Source of the DNA: a virus
Reading direction: 5' to 3' (one strand)
DNA length: 35,762 nt
Virus record (IMG/VR): IMGVR_UViG_3300010396_000075
Span: 1 to 35,762 of that record
Shown here: one piece after another, positions 14,012 through 22,581 of the stretch
Numbering within the stretch: the first letter of the stretch is position 1
How the letters are laid out: every line of letters begins with the position of its first letter
Made by a program: the position numbers and the translations under genes
Notes under the pieces: model-generated
What the model saw: the letters and a program-made list of their open reading frames with translations, nothing else
Database searches by the model: none
Told to the model about the DNA's origin: nothing

Positions 14012-14592
14012 TGATTAAATTTTTGGTTGACACAACGGTAACCGGTGACAGATTCCCGGCTGGCTCAATTTCGAACTTCGCGACGGTAATCGAGCTGCAA
14101 TTGATCGCCCAAGGAGTTGCCATCCTCTGTCCGCTGGCGGTGCTGATTGCGCAATCGTATGCTGGCTGGACCCGATCCTCGGTTAATGCTGCCGGGGATG
14201 CTACTACTGTAACGCTCGCATCGGTCGTGGTGCCGGGGGGCACTATGGGGCCGAACAGTGTATTGCGTATTACGCTTGATTGGTCATACACCAATTCAGC
14301 AAGCACGAAGGCCTTAGCCACGAATTGGGGCGGAATTAACATCTCTGCCCCTACAGCAACGACATCATCTGGATACAAAGGCCTGATTGAGATCGCGAAT
14401 AAAAATAGCCTAAGCATCCAGACCATTCAGAACAACACTAATTACGGATCCGCTTCGCGTGTATCCCCTGACCCGACTATCGATACATCCAGTGATGTGT
14501 CTCTGGATTTTCGTGCAAATTGGGGCGCGGCGGCGAGTGCCGAAACGATTACACTGATTGGCTATTCCGTCTGGCACTACCCAGGCTCATGA
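14011..14592 (+). CDS. Hypothetical late protein
   Basis: The protein has 193 residues, rich in Ser, Thr, Ala and short beta-strand-like segments (SVLRITLDWSYTNSAST, GLIEIANKNSLSIQTIQ), with FLVDTTVTGDRFPAGSI at the N-terminus. No catalytic motif is visible. It overlaps the portal stop (TAATG) and the glycosidase start (ATGA), suggesting a virion component or a partner of that enzyme. The composition fits a beta-sandwich surface protein; this is inference. Confidence 0.6.
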   Translation: MIKFLVDTTVTGDRFPAGSISNFATVIELQLIAQGVAILCPLAVLIAQSYAGWTRSSVNAAGDATTVTLASVVVPGGTMGPNSVLRITLDWSYTNSASTKALATNWGGINISAPTATTSSGYKGLIEIANKNSLSIQTIQNNTNYGSASRVSPDPTIDTSSDVSLDFRANWGAAASAETITLIGYSVWHYPGS

Positions 14593-15815
14593 GCGATTTT
14601 ACCGTGACTGGTGGCGTAAGCAGCTACTACCCGAAGCCGGGAGAGGATTTCGGCGGCGTCATTGGGGCAAGCACAGCCACCTTTTGCTTACCAAAAGACC
14701 TGGTATCCGGCCTGGATGCAAACACGCTTGCCATACCGGGCCTGCCGATCACGGTTCTCAATAGTTCGCCTATTAGAATTCCCGAGACTTTCTTCGGAGT
14801 GAGCGTACAAAATCAGGCGAATGATAATCTGGCTGGCGTAACCGCGAAAGTAACCCGGTCCCATGACAGGAAAAGCGGTACAGCGATGTGGAAATATATC
14901 GAAGTGGCCGACAACGTATGGAACTGGACGAATATTGATGTCTGGGTGAACGCGCATTATGCAGCGGGCCGAGATATGGTATTCACCCTCTACGGTACCC
15001 CGCTGTTCTGGTCAGCGAGACCGACTGAGCAATGCGCCTATGGGCCAACCTACCTTGGAGTAGCGGCAGAGCCCAGCGACATGACGAAGTGGAGCCGCTT
15101 TTGTACTCAGGTTGCCACGCGCTACTTGGGCAAGATCAAATATTACGAGGTATGGAACGAGCCAAATTATCTAAACGATGGCACGAATCTTCCAGCTTCG
15201 CCGGGCAACTTCTATTTTTCCGGAACATTCGCCACACTGGCCGACATGATGCGCCTCGCCAGCGCGGCTATCAAAGCAGTGGACCCTACGGCACAGATTA
15301 TCAGCCCGCCCATTACGGACTGGTCAGCCACGGCCAGCCAAGCCGCTGAGACATGGTTTACCACTTTCATGAGTACGACAACGGGCGCAACGACACCAGC
15401 CGCGCTTACCGATATCGTAGGAGTACACCTGTATCTGCCATCATCCAATAAAGTGCAAGACCTGGCCGGAATCATTGATCGAATCAAGGCCGGGATAGTG
15501 ACAGCTGGTATCTCTGGCAAGGAAATATGGGACACCGAAAGCGCGCCTATCGGGGGCGATGTAAGCACACTCGATAACCCCCATGCCAATTTGATCATTG
15601 CCCGCAGCATGATTACCAAGGCAGCAAAGGGCATAGCGCGCAGCATCTACTACCAATACGATCACGGCACAATGGGTTTTATCAACCGTCCACAGATCCA
15701 GGAATACCGGGAGCGGATTATCAGCATTCTTCGCAGCGGCAGGATAACCAACGCGCACCGTTTCACCGATGGCAGGGTAGCCTACGCGACGGAATCGGGA
15801 TTGACGATTATTTAG
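14589..15815 (+). CDS. Glycoside hydrolase (clan A-like TIM barrel)
   Basis: The protein has 408 residues from ATG 14589 (ATGA overlap). Beta-barrel landmarks of clan GH-A are visible: KYYEVWNEPN with the likely acid/base Glu 191 right after Asn, and EIWDTESAP with the likely nucleophile Glu 317; DIVGVHLYLP and ARSIYYQYDH fit strands 6 and 8. GH39, GH5 or GH51-like families are closest by motif; I cannot choose. The N-terminal 70 residues look like a separate small domain. It would cleave a glycosidic bond, possibly in host surface polysaccharide. It is unusual between portal and scaffold genes. Confidence 0.8.
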   Translation: MSDFTVTGGVSSYYPKPGEDFGGVIGASTATFCLPKDLVSGLDANTLAIPGLPITVLNSSPIRIPETFFGVSVQNQANDNLAGVTAKVTRSHDRKSGTAMWKYIEVADNVWNWTNIDVWVNAHYAAGRDMVFTLYGTPLFWSARPTEQCAYGPTYLGVAAEPSDMTKWSRFCTQVATRYLGKIKYYEVWNEPNYLNDGTNLPASPGNFYFSGTFATLADMMRLASAAIKAVDPTAQIISPPITDWSATASQAAETWFTTFMSTTTGATTPAALTDIVGVHLYLPSSNKVQDLAGIIDRIKAGIVTAGISGKEIWDTESAPIGGDVSTLDNPHANLIIARSMITKAAKGIARSIYYQYDHGTMGFINRPQIQEYRERIISILRSGRITNAHRFTDGRVAYATESGLTII

Positions 15816-15840
15816 CTTTACTTTAAAGATCAAAACACTA

Positions 15841-15865
15841 AGCCGCCTTGAGCGGCTTTTTTTAT
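15841..15865 (+). terminator. Intrinsic terminator
   Basis: The stem AGCCGC / GCGGCT (15841-15846, 15852-15857) with loop CTTGA is followed by seven T in a row plus the stem's last T. The 25-nt sequence is identical to that at 26045-26069. Confidence 0.9.
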
Positions 15866-15877
15866 TGGGACAGAGGA

Positions 15878-16153
15878 ATGTTCATCAAGCCGTATGTCAG
15901 CGCCAGTGTGCTGTATCACCCCTTCGGACACATGGAGACACACATTGTCCAGGCAGCGATTATCGTCGATGTATGGAACGACTCCTTCGTAAACATCGTG
16001 ACCTGGACCCGCGACGGCATGCAGAACATGCACCGGGGCGTATCACTCATCCAGGGTGCAACCGAGTTGCCATCCGGCGAATATGTGTCATGGCCGAATA
16101 CCCCGCCGACCGCGGGACCGTACCGCGATCAGTCGGCTGATGAACGGCTTTAA
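15878..16153 (+). CDS. Small conserved phage protein near capsid genes
   Basis: The protein has 91 residues from ATG 15878 with AGAGGA just upstream; the terminator lies 12 nt before the start. It begins MFIKPYVSASVLYHPFG and has a beta-rich AAIIVDVWNDSFVNIVTW, then GVSLIQGATELPSG. Similar small proteins (a beta domain with hydrophobic core) occur upstream of scaffold and capsid genes in many podoviruses and siphoviruses; function is not settled. A region of about 120 nt with no gene follows; it holds an inverted GTACG/CGTAC pair and otherwise nothing clear. Confidence 0.65.
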   Translation: MFIKPYVSASVLYHPFGHMETHIVQAAIIVDVWNDSFVNIVTWTRDGMQNMHRGVSLIQGATELPSGEYVSWPNTPPTAGPYRDQSADERL

Positions 16154-16274
16154 GGATTTCAGTTGTACGCACAAATCGTACGACTCAAAACGCGCTAACG
16201 GCGATACCGTAGATTCTTTTTAACCCCGCGCAAGCGGCGTGCTCACGACGATATGCAGTGGAGGATTAAGGAAA

Positions 16275-17303
16275 ATGGAAATAGATCAGCTTACGGATGA
16301 ACAGATTGCAAACCTGACACCGGAACAAATCGAAATGTTGGAGAACGATCCCGACAAACTCGCTGAAATTCTGGAAGGTCAAGCGGCTAAAGACGACACC
16401 AAGGAAGACTACACCGAGGACAAACCCAAACCGGCAGTGAAGAAAGGCGTGGCTAACGACGCGGGGGAAACTACGGACGGTGACGACGATAAAGAGCCGG
16501 TCGTTCTGAATAAGAGCGGCAAGGGGACTATTCCTTATGAAAAACATAAGGAGCTTCGCGTGGAGAATTCTTCACTGCGTGACCAGCTTCAGGCAGCCAA
16601 GACGGAAAGCATCAAGGCTACCGAGCAGTTGCAAGCGTTGCTGAAGGATAAAGACTCTGCCAAGGGGAGTACGGATGTTGCCGAAGCCGACGAGGCTTTG
16701 ACAAAACACCTTGATTACATTAAGGAAAACATGCCGGAACTCCACACTGTTCTCGCTTCGATTCTCGCTAAAAGCCAGTCTACAACGGGGCAAATCTCCG
16801 AAGAGACAAAAGAATTGAAGAAAACGCTTGAGGAACTGAAAAAGGAGCGCGAAGAAGCACAGCGCGCAACTCAACAGAGCATCGAGGAACAGGTAGCCGA
16901 AGCCAAGGAAAACAACCCCGACTTAACCCATTGGGAAGCATCCGATCCGGAAGCATGGGACGAAGCGCTGAAGCAGGACGAGATCCTACGGACTAGCCGG
17001 AAATGGGCAGGAAAGCCCTACGCGGAACGGTTCGAGGAAGTTGTCCGCCGCGTGCGCGCCATTAACCCGGAAGCCTCTGCACCAAAAAAGACACCTGACC
17101 CGAAGGAAACCAAAGCCAAGGCTGAAACCAAGGTCAAGGAAGCTTCGGCTAAGAAACCTACAACCCTTTCGGACTTCCAGGGCGGTGCAAATCCTGCATC
17201 TGAGGGCGACGAAATCAACAATCTGAACCCGCATGAACTGGTGGCAAAGCTGATGAAAATGCCATCGCAGAAAGCTGCCGCAATGAGGGCCGATCTTGAA
17301 TAG
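16275..17303 (+). CDS. Scaffolding protein candidate
   Basis: The protein has 342 residues from ATG 16275 with AAGGA upstream. It is highly charged and helical: acidic N-terminus (DQLTDEQIANLTPEQIEML), long coiled-coil part (KETKELKKTLEELKKEREEAQ, VENSSLRDQLQAAKTE), and a Lys/Ala-rich C-terminal tail (KAETKVKEASAKKPT). Composition, size and place directly before the capsid gene are those of phage scaffolding proteins, which guide prohead assembly and leave or are recycled. The sequence does not show a protease. Confidence 0.8.
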   Translation: MEIDQLTDEQIANLTPEQIEMLENDPDKLAEILEGQAAKDDTKEDYTEDKPKPAVKKGVANDAGETTDGDDDKEPVVLNKSGKGTIPYEKHKELRVENSSLRDQLQAAKTESIKATEQLQALLKDKDSAKGSTDVAEADEALTKHLDYIKENMPELHTVLASILAKSQSTTGQISEETKELKKTLEELKKEREEAQRATQQSIEEQVAEAKENNPDLTHWEASDPEAWDEALKQDEILRTSRKWAGKPYAERFEEVVRRVRAINPEASAPKKTPDPKETKAKAETKVKEASAKKPTTLSDFQGGANPASEGDEINNLNPHELVAKLMKMPSQKAAAMRADLE

Positions 17304-17314
17304 AAGGAACTGCA

Positions 17315-18607
17315 ATGGCTGAAACTAATATCCCAAGCGGTGCGGCGGTAACGAGCCTATCCGGCAATCTGGCAATAAAACACTATAGCGCGGCACTCTT
17401 CGCGAATACGCTGAGGAATACCACCGCTATGGATAACCTCATGGGGCCGGTCGAGCCGACTGCAGCAATGTCGAAAGTTGCTGGGCAGACTCAACCCGGA
17501 GTACCCATCGTCCGTATCGATAACTTGATGAAGAGCCCTGGCGATGTTGTCTCGCTGGATCTAGTGGATACCATCGGCGGTTCTCCGCTCATGGGCGATA
17601 TCAACCGGGAGGGCATGGGTAAAACACTCTCGTTTTCCTCGATGGAAATCAAGATTGATTTATCGAGCCAAGTAGTCGATGCGGGCGGCTCGATGAGTCA
17701 GCAGCGCACGAAGTACCAGTTGCGCGAGATTGCCCTGGCACAATTGTCCGGTTACTTCCCGCGGCTGAATGCGCAAACCTCACTGGTAATGCTGTCTGGC
17801 GCACGTGGGGCACAAGCTGGCACGGACTGGGTTATTCCCCTTCAATCCGCTTCCAACTTCGCCTCCGTCATGGTCAATTCCGTGCAGGCGCCCACGTTCA
17901 ACCGGCATTACGTGGTGAACGGTACGGCGCTGACACAAGGCGGCCAGCAGCTTGGGTCCATCGTTTCAACCGATATTTTCAAGCTGTCTCATGTTGATAC
18001 ACTCAGGAAGATGTTGGACAACATGGACCAGCCGCTGCAATCGGTGCGGCTGGACGGCGATGGGGCGGCATCTACCTCGAAAATGTGGGTATTCCTGGCA
18101 ACACCGAATCAATACTCGCAACTGCTGACGGAAGGTTCCTTGCGTGCATTCCAGCAAAACGCCGTGAACCGTGCGGCGTACCTGGACCGCAAGCATCCTC
18201 TGTTTGCGGGCGAAGTCGGTATGTGGAACGGTATCCTGGTGATCAAGAATGACCGCGCTATCCGTTTCATGCCAGGTGACAGCACGCAGATTATCACCTC
18301 CGGCAATGCCGCAACCGCAACCGAGAGCGCTCAGACTGTCAACGGTTCCCTGACTGCCGGTTATGCGGTAGAACGCGGCCTGTTGCTGGGCGCGCAAGCC
18401 CTGGGCATTGCTTACGGCAAAACGAAGGTAAGCGGCATGCAGTTCGGGTGGAAGGAACACTACTATAACTTCGAGAGCAATCTGGAGGTGATGGGTGAGA
18501 AAGTGTGCGGACACAAAAAAGTACGCTTTGCTTCCGACGATGGCACCGGCACGAAGGTTCCAACCGACTTCGGCGTAATCGCCGTGGACTCCGCCGTTCC
18601 GCTGTAA
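17315..18607 (+). CDS. Major capsid protein (DUF4043/N4 gp56-like)
   Basis: The protein has 430 residues, starts 11 nt after the scaffold stop and has AGAAGGAAC upstream of its ATG. Hallmarks include LAIKHYSAALFANTLRNT, SQVVDAGGSMSQQRTKYQLREIA and LSGARGAQAGTDW, as in the DUF4043/Phage_capsid_3 group of HK97-fold major capsid proteins. It forms the icosahedral shell. The region after its stop (18608-18673) holds a small hairpin (18612-18627) without a T-run, then AAGGAG for the next gene. Confidence 0.85.
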   Translation: MAETNIPSGAAVTSLSGNLAIKHYSAALFANTLRNTTAMDNLMGPVEPTAAMSKVAGQTQPGVPIVRIDNLMKSPGDVVSLDLVDTIGGSPLMGDINREGMGKTLSFSSMEIKIDLSSQVVDAGGSMSQQRTKYQLREIALAQLSGYFPRLNAQTSLVMLSGARGAQAGTDWVIPLQSASNFASVMVNSVQAPTFNRHYVVNGTALTQGGQQLGSIVSTDIFKLSHVDTLRKMLDNMDQPLQSVRLDGDGAASTSKMWVFLATPNQYSQLLTEGSLRAFQQNAVNRAAYLDRKHPLFAGEVGMWNGILVIKNDRAIRFMPGDSTQIITSGNAATATESAQTVNGSLTAGYAVERGLLLGAQALGIAYGKTKVSGMQFGWKEHYYNFESNLEVMGEKVCGHKKVRFASDDGTGTKVPTDFGVIAVDSAVPL

Positions 18608-18673
18608 TCAACCCCGACCGAGCGGGGGCTTGCATAGTCCCGCCGTTCTAACAAATTAGCAAGGAGATTCAAA

Positions 18674-19114
18674 ATGGCTAGCTACAAAGCAGTTGATTTA
18701 AACACAAAGTCTCGAATGATGGGCGGCTATGGCAACGGTCTCGTAATTTGGGGATCGGTCTCGCCAACGTCCGGGGCATCCGGCGACGTGTACTATCCGA
18801 CGCGCATTCCGGCAGGGATGGTGATTACCCAACTGGACATCGTTAATGATGATCTGGACACAGGCGGAACGGCAATGTCGGCATCCATCGGTTATGAGCC
18901 GGTCAATGCCACCGATGGACCCACGGCTAATACCACCTATTTCTCCGCAACGGCGACATTCCTGACCGCTGCAGGGAGAAAATCCTGCGTGTTTCAGCCG
19001 ATCAAGTTCGAGAAAGACGTATATATCACCCTTACGCTGACGGTAGCTGCCACCACATTTGTAACGGGCGCGGTGACTGCCATCGCAACGGGGCAGGCCG
19101 AAGGCATTCATTAA
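18674..19114 (+). CDS. Capsid-associated (decoration-type) protein candidate
   Basis: The protein has 146 residues, starts with AAGGAG upstream and lies directly after the capsid gene. Ser/Thr/Gly/Ala-rich, beta-type composition (TYFSATATFL, VYITLTLTVAATTF) and the YPTRIPAGMVITQLDIVNDDL segment fit a small virion surface protein; such a gene commonly follows the DUF4043-like capsid gene. Head decoration or stabilisation is inference from position and composition. Confidence 0.65.
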   Translation: MASYKAVDLNTKSRMMGGYGNGLVIWGSVSPTSGASGDVYYPTRIPAGMVITQLDIVNDDLDTGGTAMSASIGYEPVNATDGPTANTTYFSATATFLTAAGRKSCVFQPIKFEKDVYITLTLTVAATTFVTGAVTAIATGQAEGIH

Positions 19115-19138
19115 GTTTTTCTGCTGTTGGGCTTTAAA

Positions 19139-19173
19139 GGGCGGTTTCCCTCCCGAGACCGCCCTATTTTTTA
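19139..19173 (+). terminator. Intrinsic terminator after capsid genes
   Basis: The stem GGGCGGT / ACCGCCC (19139-19145, 19158-19164) with a 12-base loop is followed by TATTTTTT. The ribosome binding site AGGAG of the next gene begins at the end of the T-run. Confidence 0.85.
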
Positions 19174-19182
19174 GGAGTGAAT

Positions 19183-19560
19183 ATGCCTCAAGTGCAATAT
19201 TTGGGTACATGCAGCAAGCAGGACAGCATTCGCGGGATTGGTTTGCATTGGGAGCCGGGGCAAACTCGGCATGTAACAGCCGGAGTTGCGGAACGGCTAC
19301 TGCGATTTACCGACACCTGGAAATCGATTGAGCAAGAAACGGATAGCAATGATCCTATCGATCTGACCGAAGACGAGAAACCCTGTGAAGAACCGCTGCC
19401 GGTCGTGGACTTTCACGCGATGAGCAAGGATGAAATGGTGGATTATGCCGCCAAGGAGTTCGGCGAGAAACTGGACAAGCGCCAAACCGTAGACACGTTG
19501 CGAATTAAGTTGGTCGGGCTTTTCGGCAAGTACAAATTGGACAATGAAGGCAAGAAATAA
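19183..19560 (+). CDS. Hypothetical structural/connector protein
   Basis: The protein has 125 residues from ATG 19183, six nt after AGGAG (a GTG at 19177 is too close). N-terminal beta-rich segment (VQYLGTCSKQDS, WEPGQTRHV), acidic middle, and a C-terminal helix-extended-helix-like segment (KDEMVDYAAKEFGEKLDKRQT, VDTLRIKLV) similar to the small SAP/HeH-type tail seen in phage neck-region proteins. Function is unknown; the gene order (capsid, this, DUF6682) suggests the head-tail interface. Its TAA overlaps the next ATG. Confidence 0.6.
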   Translation: MPQVQYLGTCSKQDSIRGIGLHWEPGQTRHVTAGVAERLLRFTDTWKSIEQETDSNDPIDLTEDEKPCEEPLPVVDFHAMSKDEMVDYAAKEFGEKLDKRQTVDTLRIKLVGLFGKYKLDNEGKK

Positions 19561-19892
19561 TGGCTTTCACGTATCAATCAGTCGTGGACGAGGCCCGCAT
19601 TCCGCTGAATGACACGGATAAGACTCGATATTCAGACACTACCCTGCTTTCCTTTGCCAATCATGGAATGCTGGCGCTGGCGAAGCGTAGGCCCGATCTG
19701 TTTGTCGGGCAGTTTGCCAACCTTCCGGACGGACAAAGAGCATTGACTGACGCCTTCCCTTTGCCCGCTGGCTACGTTCAAACCGTCGCGGACTACGTGA
19801 CGGCCAGGGCCGAAATGACAGACGACGAGTTTGCCAACTCTGGCAGGGCTGCATTGTTTATGCAGATTGTTGCTACTGAGGCTCCCGCATGA
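19560..19892 (+). CDS. DUF6682-like connector protein
   Basis: The protein has 110 residues. YQSVVDEARIPLNDTDKTRYSD followed by LLSFANHGMLALAKRRPDLF matches the DUF6682 pattern that I associate with helical head-tail connector (adaptor) subunits in podoviruses. It would sit below the portal ring. TAATG overlap upstream and ATGA overlap downstream show coupled translation with the neighbouring neck proteins. Confidence 0.7.
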   Translation: MAFTYQSVVDEARIPLNDTDKTRYSDTTLLSFANHGMLALAKRRPDLFVGQFANLPDGQRALTDAFPLPAGYVQTVADYVTARAEMTDDEFANSGRAALFMQIVATEAPA

Positions 19893-20527
19893 CAAAACTC
19901 TGGTCCGACTTCTACGATCTGGTGGTACCTGATCTGCCGGGTTGCCCGTTCGCCATGGTCGATAACGCGCTGCGTCAATCCGCGATCGCCTTCTGCGAAC
20001 AATCCCTGGCATGGACATATCAACATCCTGACGTTTCGGTAGTTGCAGCCACGGCGCTATATCCGTTTGTCCCGCCGACCGGGGCCGTGGTGCATGCCAT
20101 TACCTATGCCGAATTCGCCGGAACGGCTATCGAATATAACGTTGGCGAATCGGGAATCATGATCTATGACTGGCGCAACCAGACCGGCACGCCTACTTAT
20201 GTTCTCGGCGGCGCCACTGAATTAACCCTTGTGCCGACACCTGACGTGGCCGGAACGCTCTCGATGACCGTAGCGCTCAAGCCTATCCCTGCCGCTACCG
20301 GCATCGACGATTCAATCTTCAACGAATACCGCGAAGGCATCATTTCGGGCGCGCTTGGGAGGATCATGCTATCGCCCAAGAAGCCTTACAGCAACCCGGC
20401 GCTCGCCACCTATCATCAACAGCAATTCACGATTAAAGCAGGGCAAGCGGGAATGAGACAAGCGCGAAACTACACCCGCGCACCGCTTCAGACTGCGATT
20501 CTCAGCCGGGGGAGAACATGGGGTTAA
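19889..20527 (+). CDS. Neck / tail-tubular protein candidate
   Basis: The protein has 212 residues. It starts TKLWSDFYDLVVPDLPGCP and has an alpha-beta pattern with ALRQSAIAFCEQSLAWTYQHP, a beta-rich middle (TELTLVPTPDVAGTLSMTVALKPI) and a helical end (YHQQQFTIKAGQAGM). This recalls tail tubular A or gp11-like neck proteins of podoviruses that connect the adaptor to the tail nozzle. The identification rests on fold pattern and gene order. It overlaps the fibre gene by 10 nt. Confidence 0.6.
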   Translation: MTKLWSDFYDLVVPDLPGCPFAMVDNALRQSAIAFCEQSLAWTYQHPDVSVVAATALYPFVPPTGAVVHAITYAEFAGTAIEYNVGESGIMIYDWRNQTGTPTYVLGGATELTLVPTPDVAGTLSMTVALKPIPAATGIDDSIFNEYREGIISGALGRIMLSPKKPYSNPALATYHQQQFTIKAGQAGMRQARNYTRAPLQTAILSRGRTWG

Positions 20528-21534
20528 AGTTTAGCAACTTCGGAAAGGCCACAATCAGTTCAGCGCCCAGCGGCACAAGTGGCCTATCGTTCACTGTCGC
20601 GGCCGGAACAGGGTTGCTATTCCCATCTCTCGGCGCGGGCGATTACTTCTACGGCATCTTCAAGGATGCTTCCGGTAACCGGGAAATCGTGAAGATCAGC
20701 GCGAGAAGTACCGACGCCATGACTATCGCCACTGGTGGCCGTGGGCTGGACGGCACTACGGCGCGCACCTGGGCGGCGGGAGATTATTTTGTAGCGGGAA
20801 TGCCCAACGTAGCGATCCAGGAATCGCTGGGTAATACAAATCTTCAGGCAATTGGTGCGCTAACTTCTGCTGCTGACCAATTGCCATACTTCACCGGCAG
20901 CGGCACGGCGGCGTTGACCGGGCTGAGTTCGTTTATCCGCACAATGCTGGATGATACCGACGCGGCAACGGCCAGATCAACGCTTGTCCTTGGAAGCATC
21001 GCAACCCAAGATGCCGGTGCGGTGGCGATTACTGGCGGCGCTATTGCCGGAATCACTGATCTTGCCATTGCAGATGGGGGAACCGGCGCGAGTACAGCGG
21101 CGGCGGCGTTTGCTAACTTAAAGCAGGCCGCGACCCAAGCGACAACAGGTGTGGCACGACTGGCCACCGGACTTGAGGCGCAAGCCGCCACTGACACACT
21201 CACGATAATATCGCCAGCATCGCTTGCAGTTACTGTTTTAGGCATAGGCCAAACATACCAAAATGTTATAGGAAGTAGGGCGTTCTCAACTACATATACG
21301 AACTCAACCGGCAGACCCATAGCCGTTTTTGTCTACACGGAGTCATCCTCTGGATCACCTGTGCAAGTTACCATAAAAGGGTATATAAACGGCTCAGTCA
21401 CAAACATCCAACAACTGTATGCTAACGGGCCGGGATACGGCAGCACTTGTGTTTTGATCGTACAGGCAGGAGCCACGTATTCAGTATCTCAAACAAATGC
21501 AGGGTCTAATACAATCTGGCTGGAGTTAAGGTAA
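20518..21534 (+). CDS. Tail fibre protein
   Basis: The protein has 338 residues. Ala/Gly/Thr/Ser-rich beta structure, the LPYFTGSGTAALTGLSSFIRTMLDDTDAATARSTL type of segment and IADGGTGASTAAAAFANLK are classic tail fibre motifs (triple beta-helix shaft repeats). The N-terminal part (GLKFSNFGKATI, GGRGLDGTTARTW) would attach to the tail, and the C-terminal 100 residues would be the receptor-binding tip. A fibre-assembly gene follows after 2 nt. It recognises the host surface. Confidence 0.8.
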   Translation: MGLKFSNFGKATISSAPSGTSGLSFTVAAGTGLLFPSLGAGDYFYGIFKDASGNREIVKISARSTDAMTIATGGRGLDGTTARTWAAGDYFVAGMPNVAIQESLGNTNLQAIGALTSAADQLPYFTGSGTAALTGLSSFIRTMLDDTDAATARSTLVLGSIATQDAGAVAITGGAIAGITDLAIADGGTGASTAAAAFANLKQAATQATTGVARLATGLEAQAATDTLTIISPASLAVTVLGIGQTYQNVIGSRAFSTTYTNSTGRPIAVFVYTESSSGSPVQVTIKGYINGSVTNIQQLYANGPGYGSTCVLIVQAGATYSVSQTNAGSNTIWLELR

Positions 21535-21536
21535 GT

Positions 21537-22022
21537 ATGAAATATTACAAAGACGCGAATAATCAGGTTTATGCATTCGAGGCAGACGGCTCTCAGGATG
21601 CGTTTATTCCCCAGGGATTGACACCTATTTCCGAACAAGAGGCCGCGGCAATAATATCTCCGCCGCCGACCGCCGTAGAAATGATCGCCAGCGCACAAGA
21701 TCGTATCAGCACTGCCTATCAAGCCGCCGTCGATGCCCTGACAGCCGGATACCCGCAGGATGAAATAGCAAGCTGGCCGAAGCAGGAAACCGAGGCGCGC
21801 GCATGGCTGGCCGACAATACCGTTACTACCCCTTGGATTGATGCCGCGGCATCATCCAGAGGAATAGCCAAAGCGGATTTTGTTAATCTGGTTATCGGCA
21901 ATGCTAATGCATTGGCCCCGCTGCATGGAGCTCTCACCGGCAAACGCCAGAAATTGCGGGATGAGATAACCTCGCTGGGCAGTAACCCGACGCAGGCACA
22001 GCTTGACGCTATCCAGTGGTAG
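21537..22022 (+). CDS. Tail fibre assembly protein (chaperone)
   Basis: The protein has 161 residues. It starts KYYKDANNQVYAFEADGSQDAFI with LTPISEQEAAAII, which is the standard N-terminus of tail fibre assembly (Tfa-like) proteins, followed by a helical repeat-like middle (AQDRISTAYQAAVDALTAGY). Directly downstream of the fibre gene, it would help fold or trimerise the fibre tip or stay attached to it. Confidence 0.75.
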   Translation: MKYYKDANNQVYAFEADGSQDAFIPQGLTPISEQEAAAIISPPPTAVEMIASAQDRISTAYQAAVDALTAGYPQDEIASWPKQETEARAWLADNTVTTPWIDAAASSRGIAKADFVNLVIGNANALAPLHGALTGKRQKLRDEITSLGSNPTQAQLDAIQW

Positions 22023-22067
22023 TCAAACCAATTTGTATATCGAATTGCCGAAAATATTAACAACAAG

Positions 22068-22088
22068 AGCCGCTTTTGCGGCTTTTTT
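22068..22088 (+). terminator. Intrinsic terminator after fibre genes
   Basis: The stem AGCCGC / GCGGCT (22068-22073, 22078-22083) with loop TTTT is followed by a T-run to 22088. The next gene's ATG is at 22107. Confidence 0.85.
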
Positions 22089-22106
22089 CATTTAAGGGGG
22101 CAGGTA

Positions 22107-22274
22107 ATGGACAAGCCGACACCAATCTGGAAGAACAAAGTCGAAGAAATCAACCTGAAGGCCGACGCGGAAGCAGACTCTATGCTGGACAAACTGAAGG
22201 CTTCAAAGTGGACAGCGGCAATATTGCTCGGGGCCGCTGTCGTCGTAATCATAATCCTGGTGCGGATGCTCTGA
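22107..22274 (+). CDS. Tail-anchored small membrane protein, holin candidate
   Basis: The protein has 55 residues: charged N-terminal half (WKNKVEEINLKADAEADSML), then a single hydrophobic span at about 36-52 (AAILLGAAVVVIIILV) ending RML. GGGGG and CAGG lie before the ATG. It is the first of four lysis-region genes (membrane protein, membrane protein, lipoprotein, endolysin). A single C-terminal span could be a class III-like holin or antiholin, but this is based on context. The next gene starts 2 nt after its stop. Confidence 0.5.
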   Translation: MDKPTPIWKNKVEEINLKADAEADSMLDKLKASKWTAAILLGAAVVVIIILVRML

Positions 22275-22275
22275 A

Positions 22276-22581
22276 ATGCCACATACCGAGGATGCCGACG
22301 ACGAACAACTCGAAGAAAGACGCAGAGGACCGTCCAATTACGCCATTTCCCTTAGTGGAATCCTTGCGGTAGCCGGACTCGCGGCTTCTGGCGTGGCGAC
22401 CTACAACTCCTTGCAGAACGATATTGCAACCTTGAAGCGAGGCGAAACCTATCAGGAACAGACCAACCAGCGCTTGAGCGAGGAAATCAAGTCATCCAGG
22501 ATAGAACAGCGCGAAACCATGCGTGAATTCAACGACAAGCTTGACCGCATTATCGAGCAATGGCCGCGGGGACACAGATAA
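22276..22581 (+). CDS. Membrane-coiled-coil protein (holin or i-spanin-like)
   Basis: The protein has 101 residues: acidic/basic N-terminus (HTEDADDEQLEERRRGPS), a membrane span at about 24-43 (ISLSGILAVAGLAASGVATY), then a coiled coil (NQRLSEEIKSSRIEQRETMREF). The layout (short cytoplasmic end, one span, long helical tail) fits either a pinholin/holin or an inner-membrane spanin. Its TAA overlaps the ATG of the lipoprotein downstream, which favours a two-part spanin with that gene. There is no sequence-level proof. Confidence 0.5.
   Translation: MPHTEDADDEQLEERRRGPSNYAISLSGILAVAGLAASGVATYNSLQNDIATLKRGETYQEQTNQRLSEEIKSSRIEQRETMREFNDKLDRIIEQWPRGHR

Noticed and set aside
15848-15877. Start for the 15878 gene at an upstream codon (and the matching start at 26052)
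   Set aside because: Both upstream starts sit in identical terminator stems, giving the same first residues by chance; proper ribosome binding sites precede 15878 and 26082.
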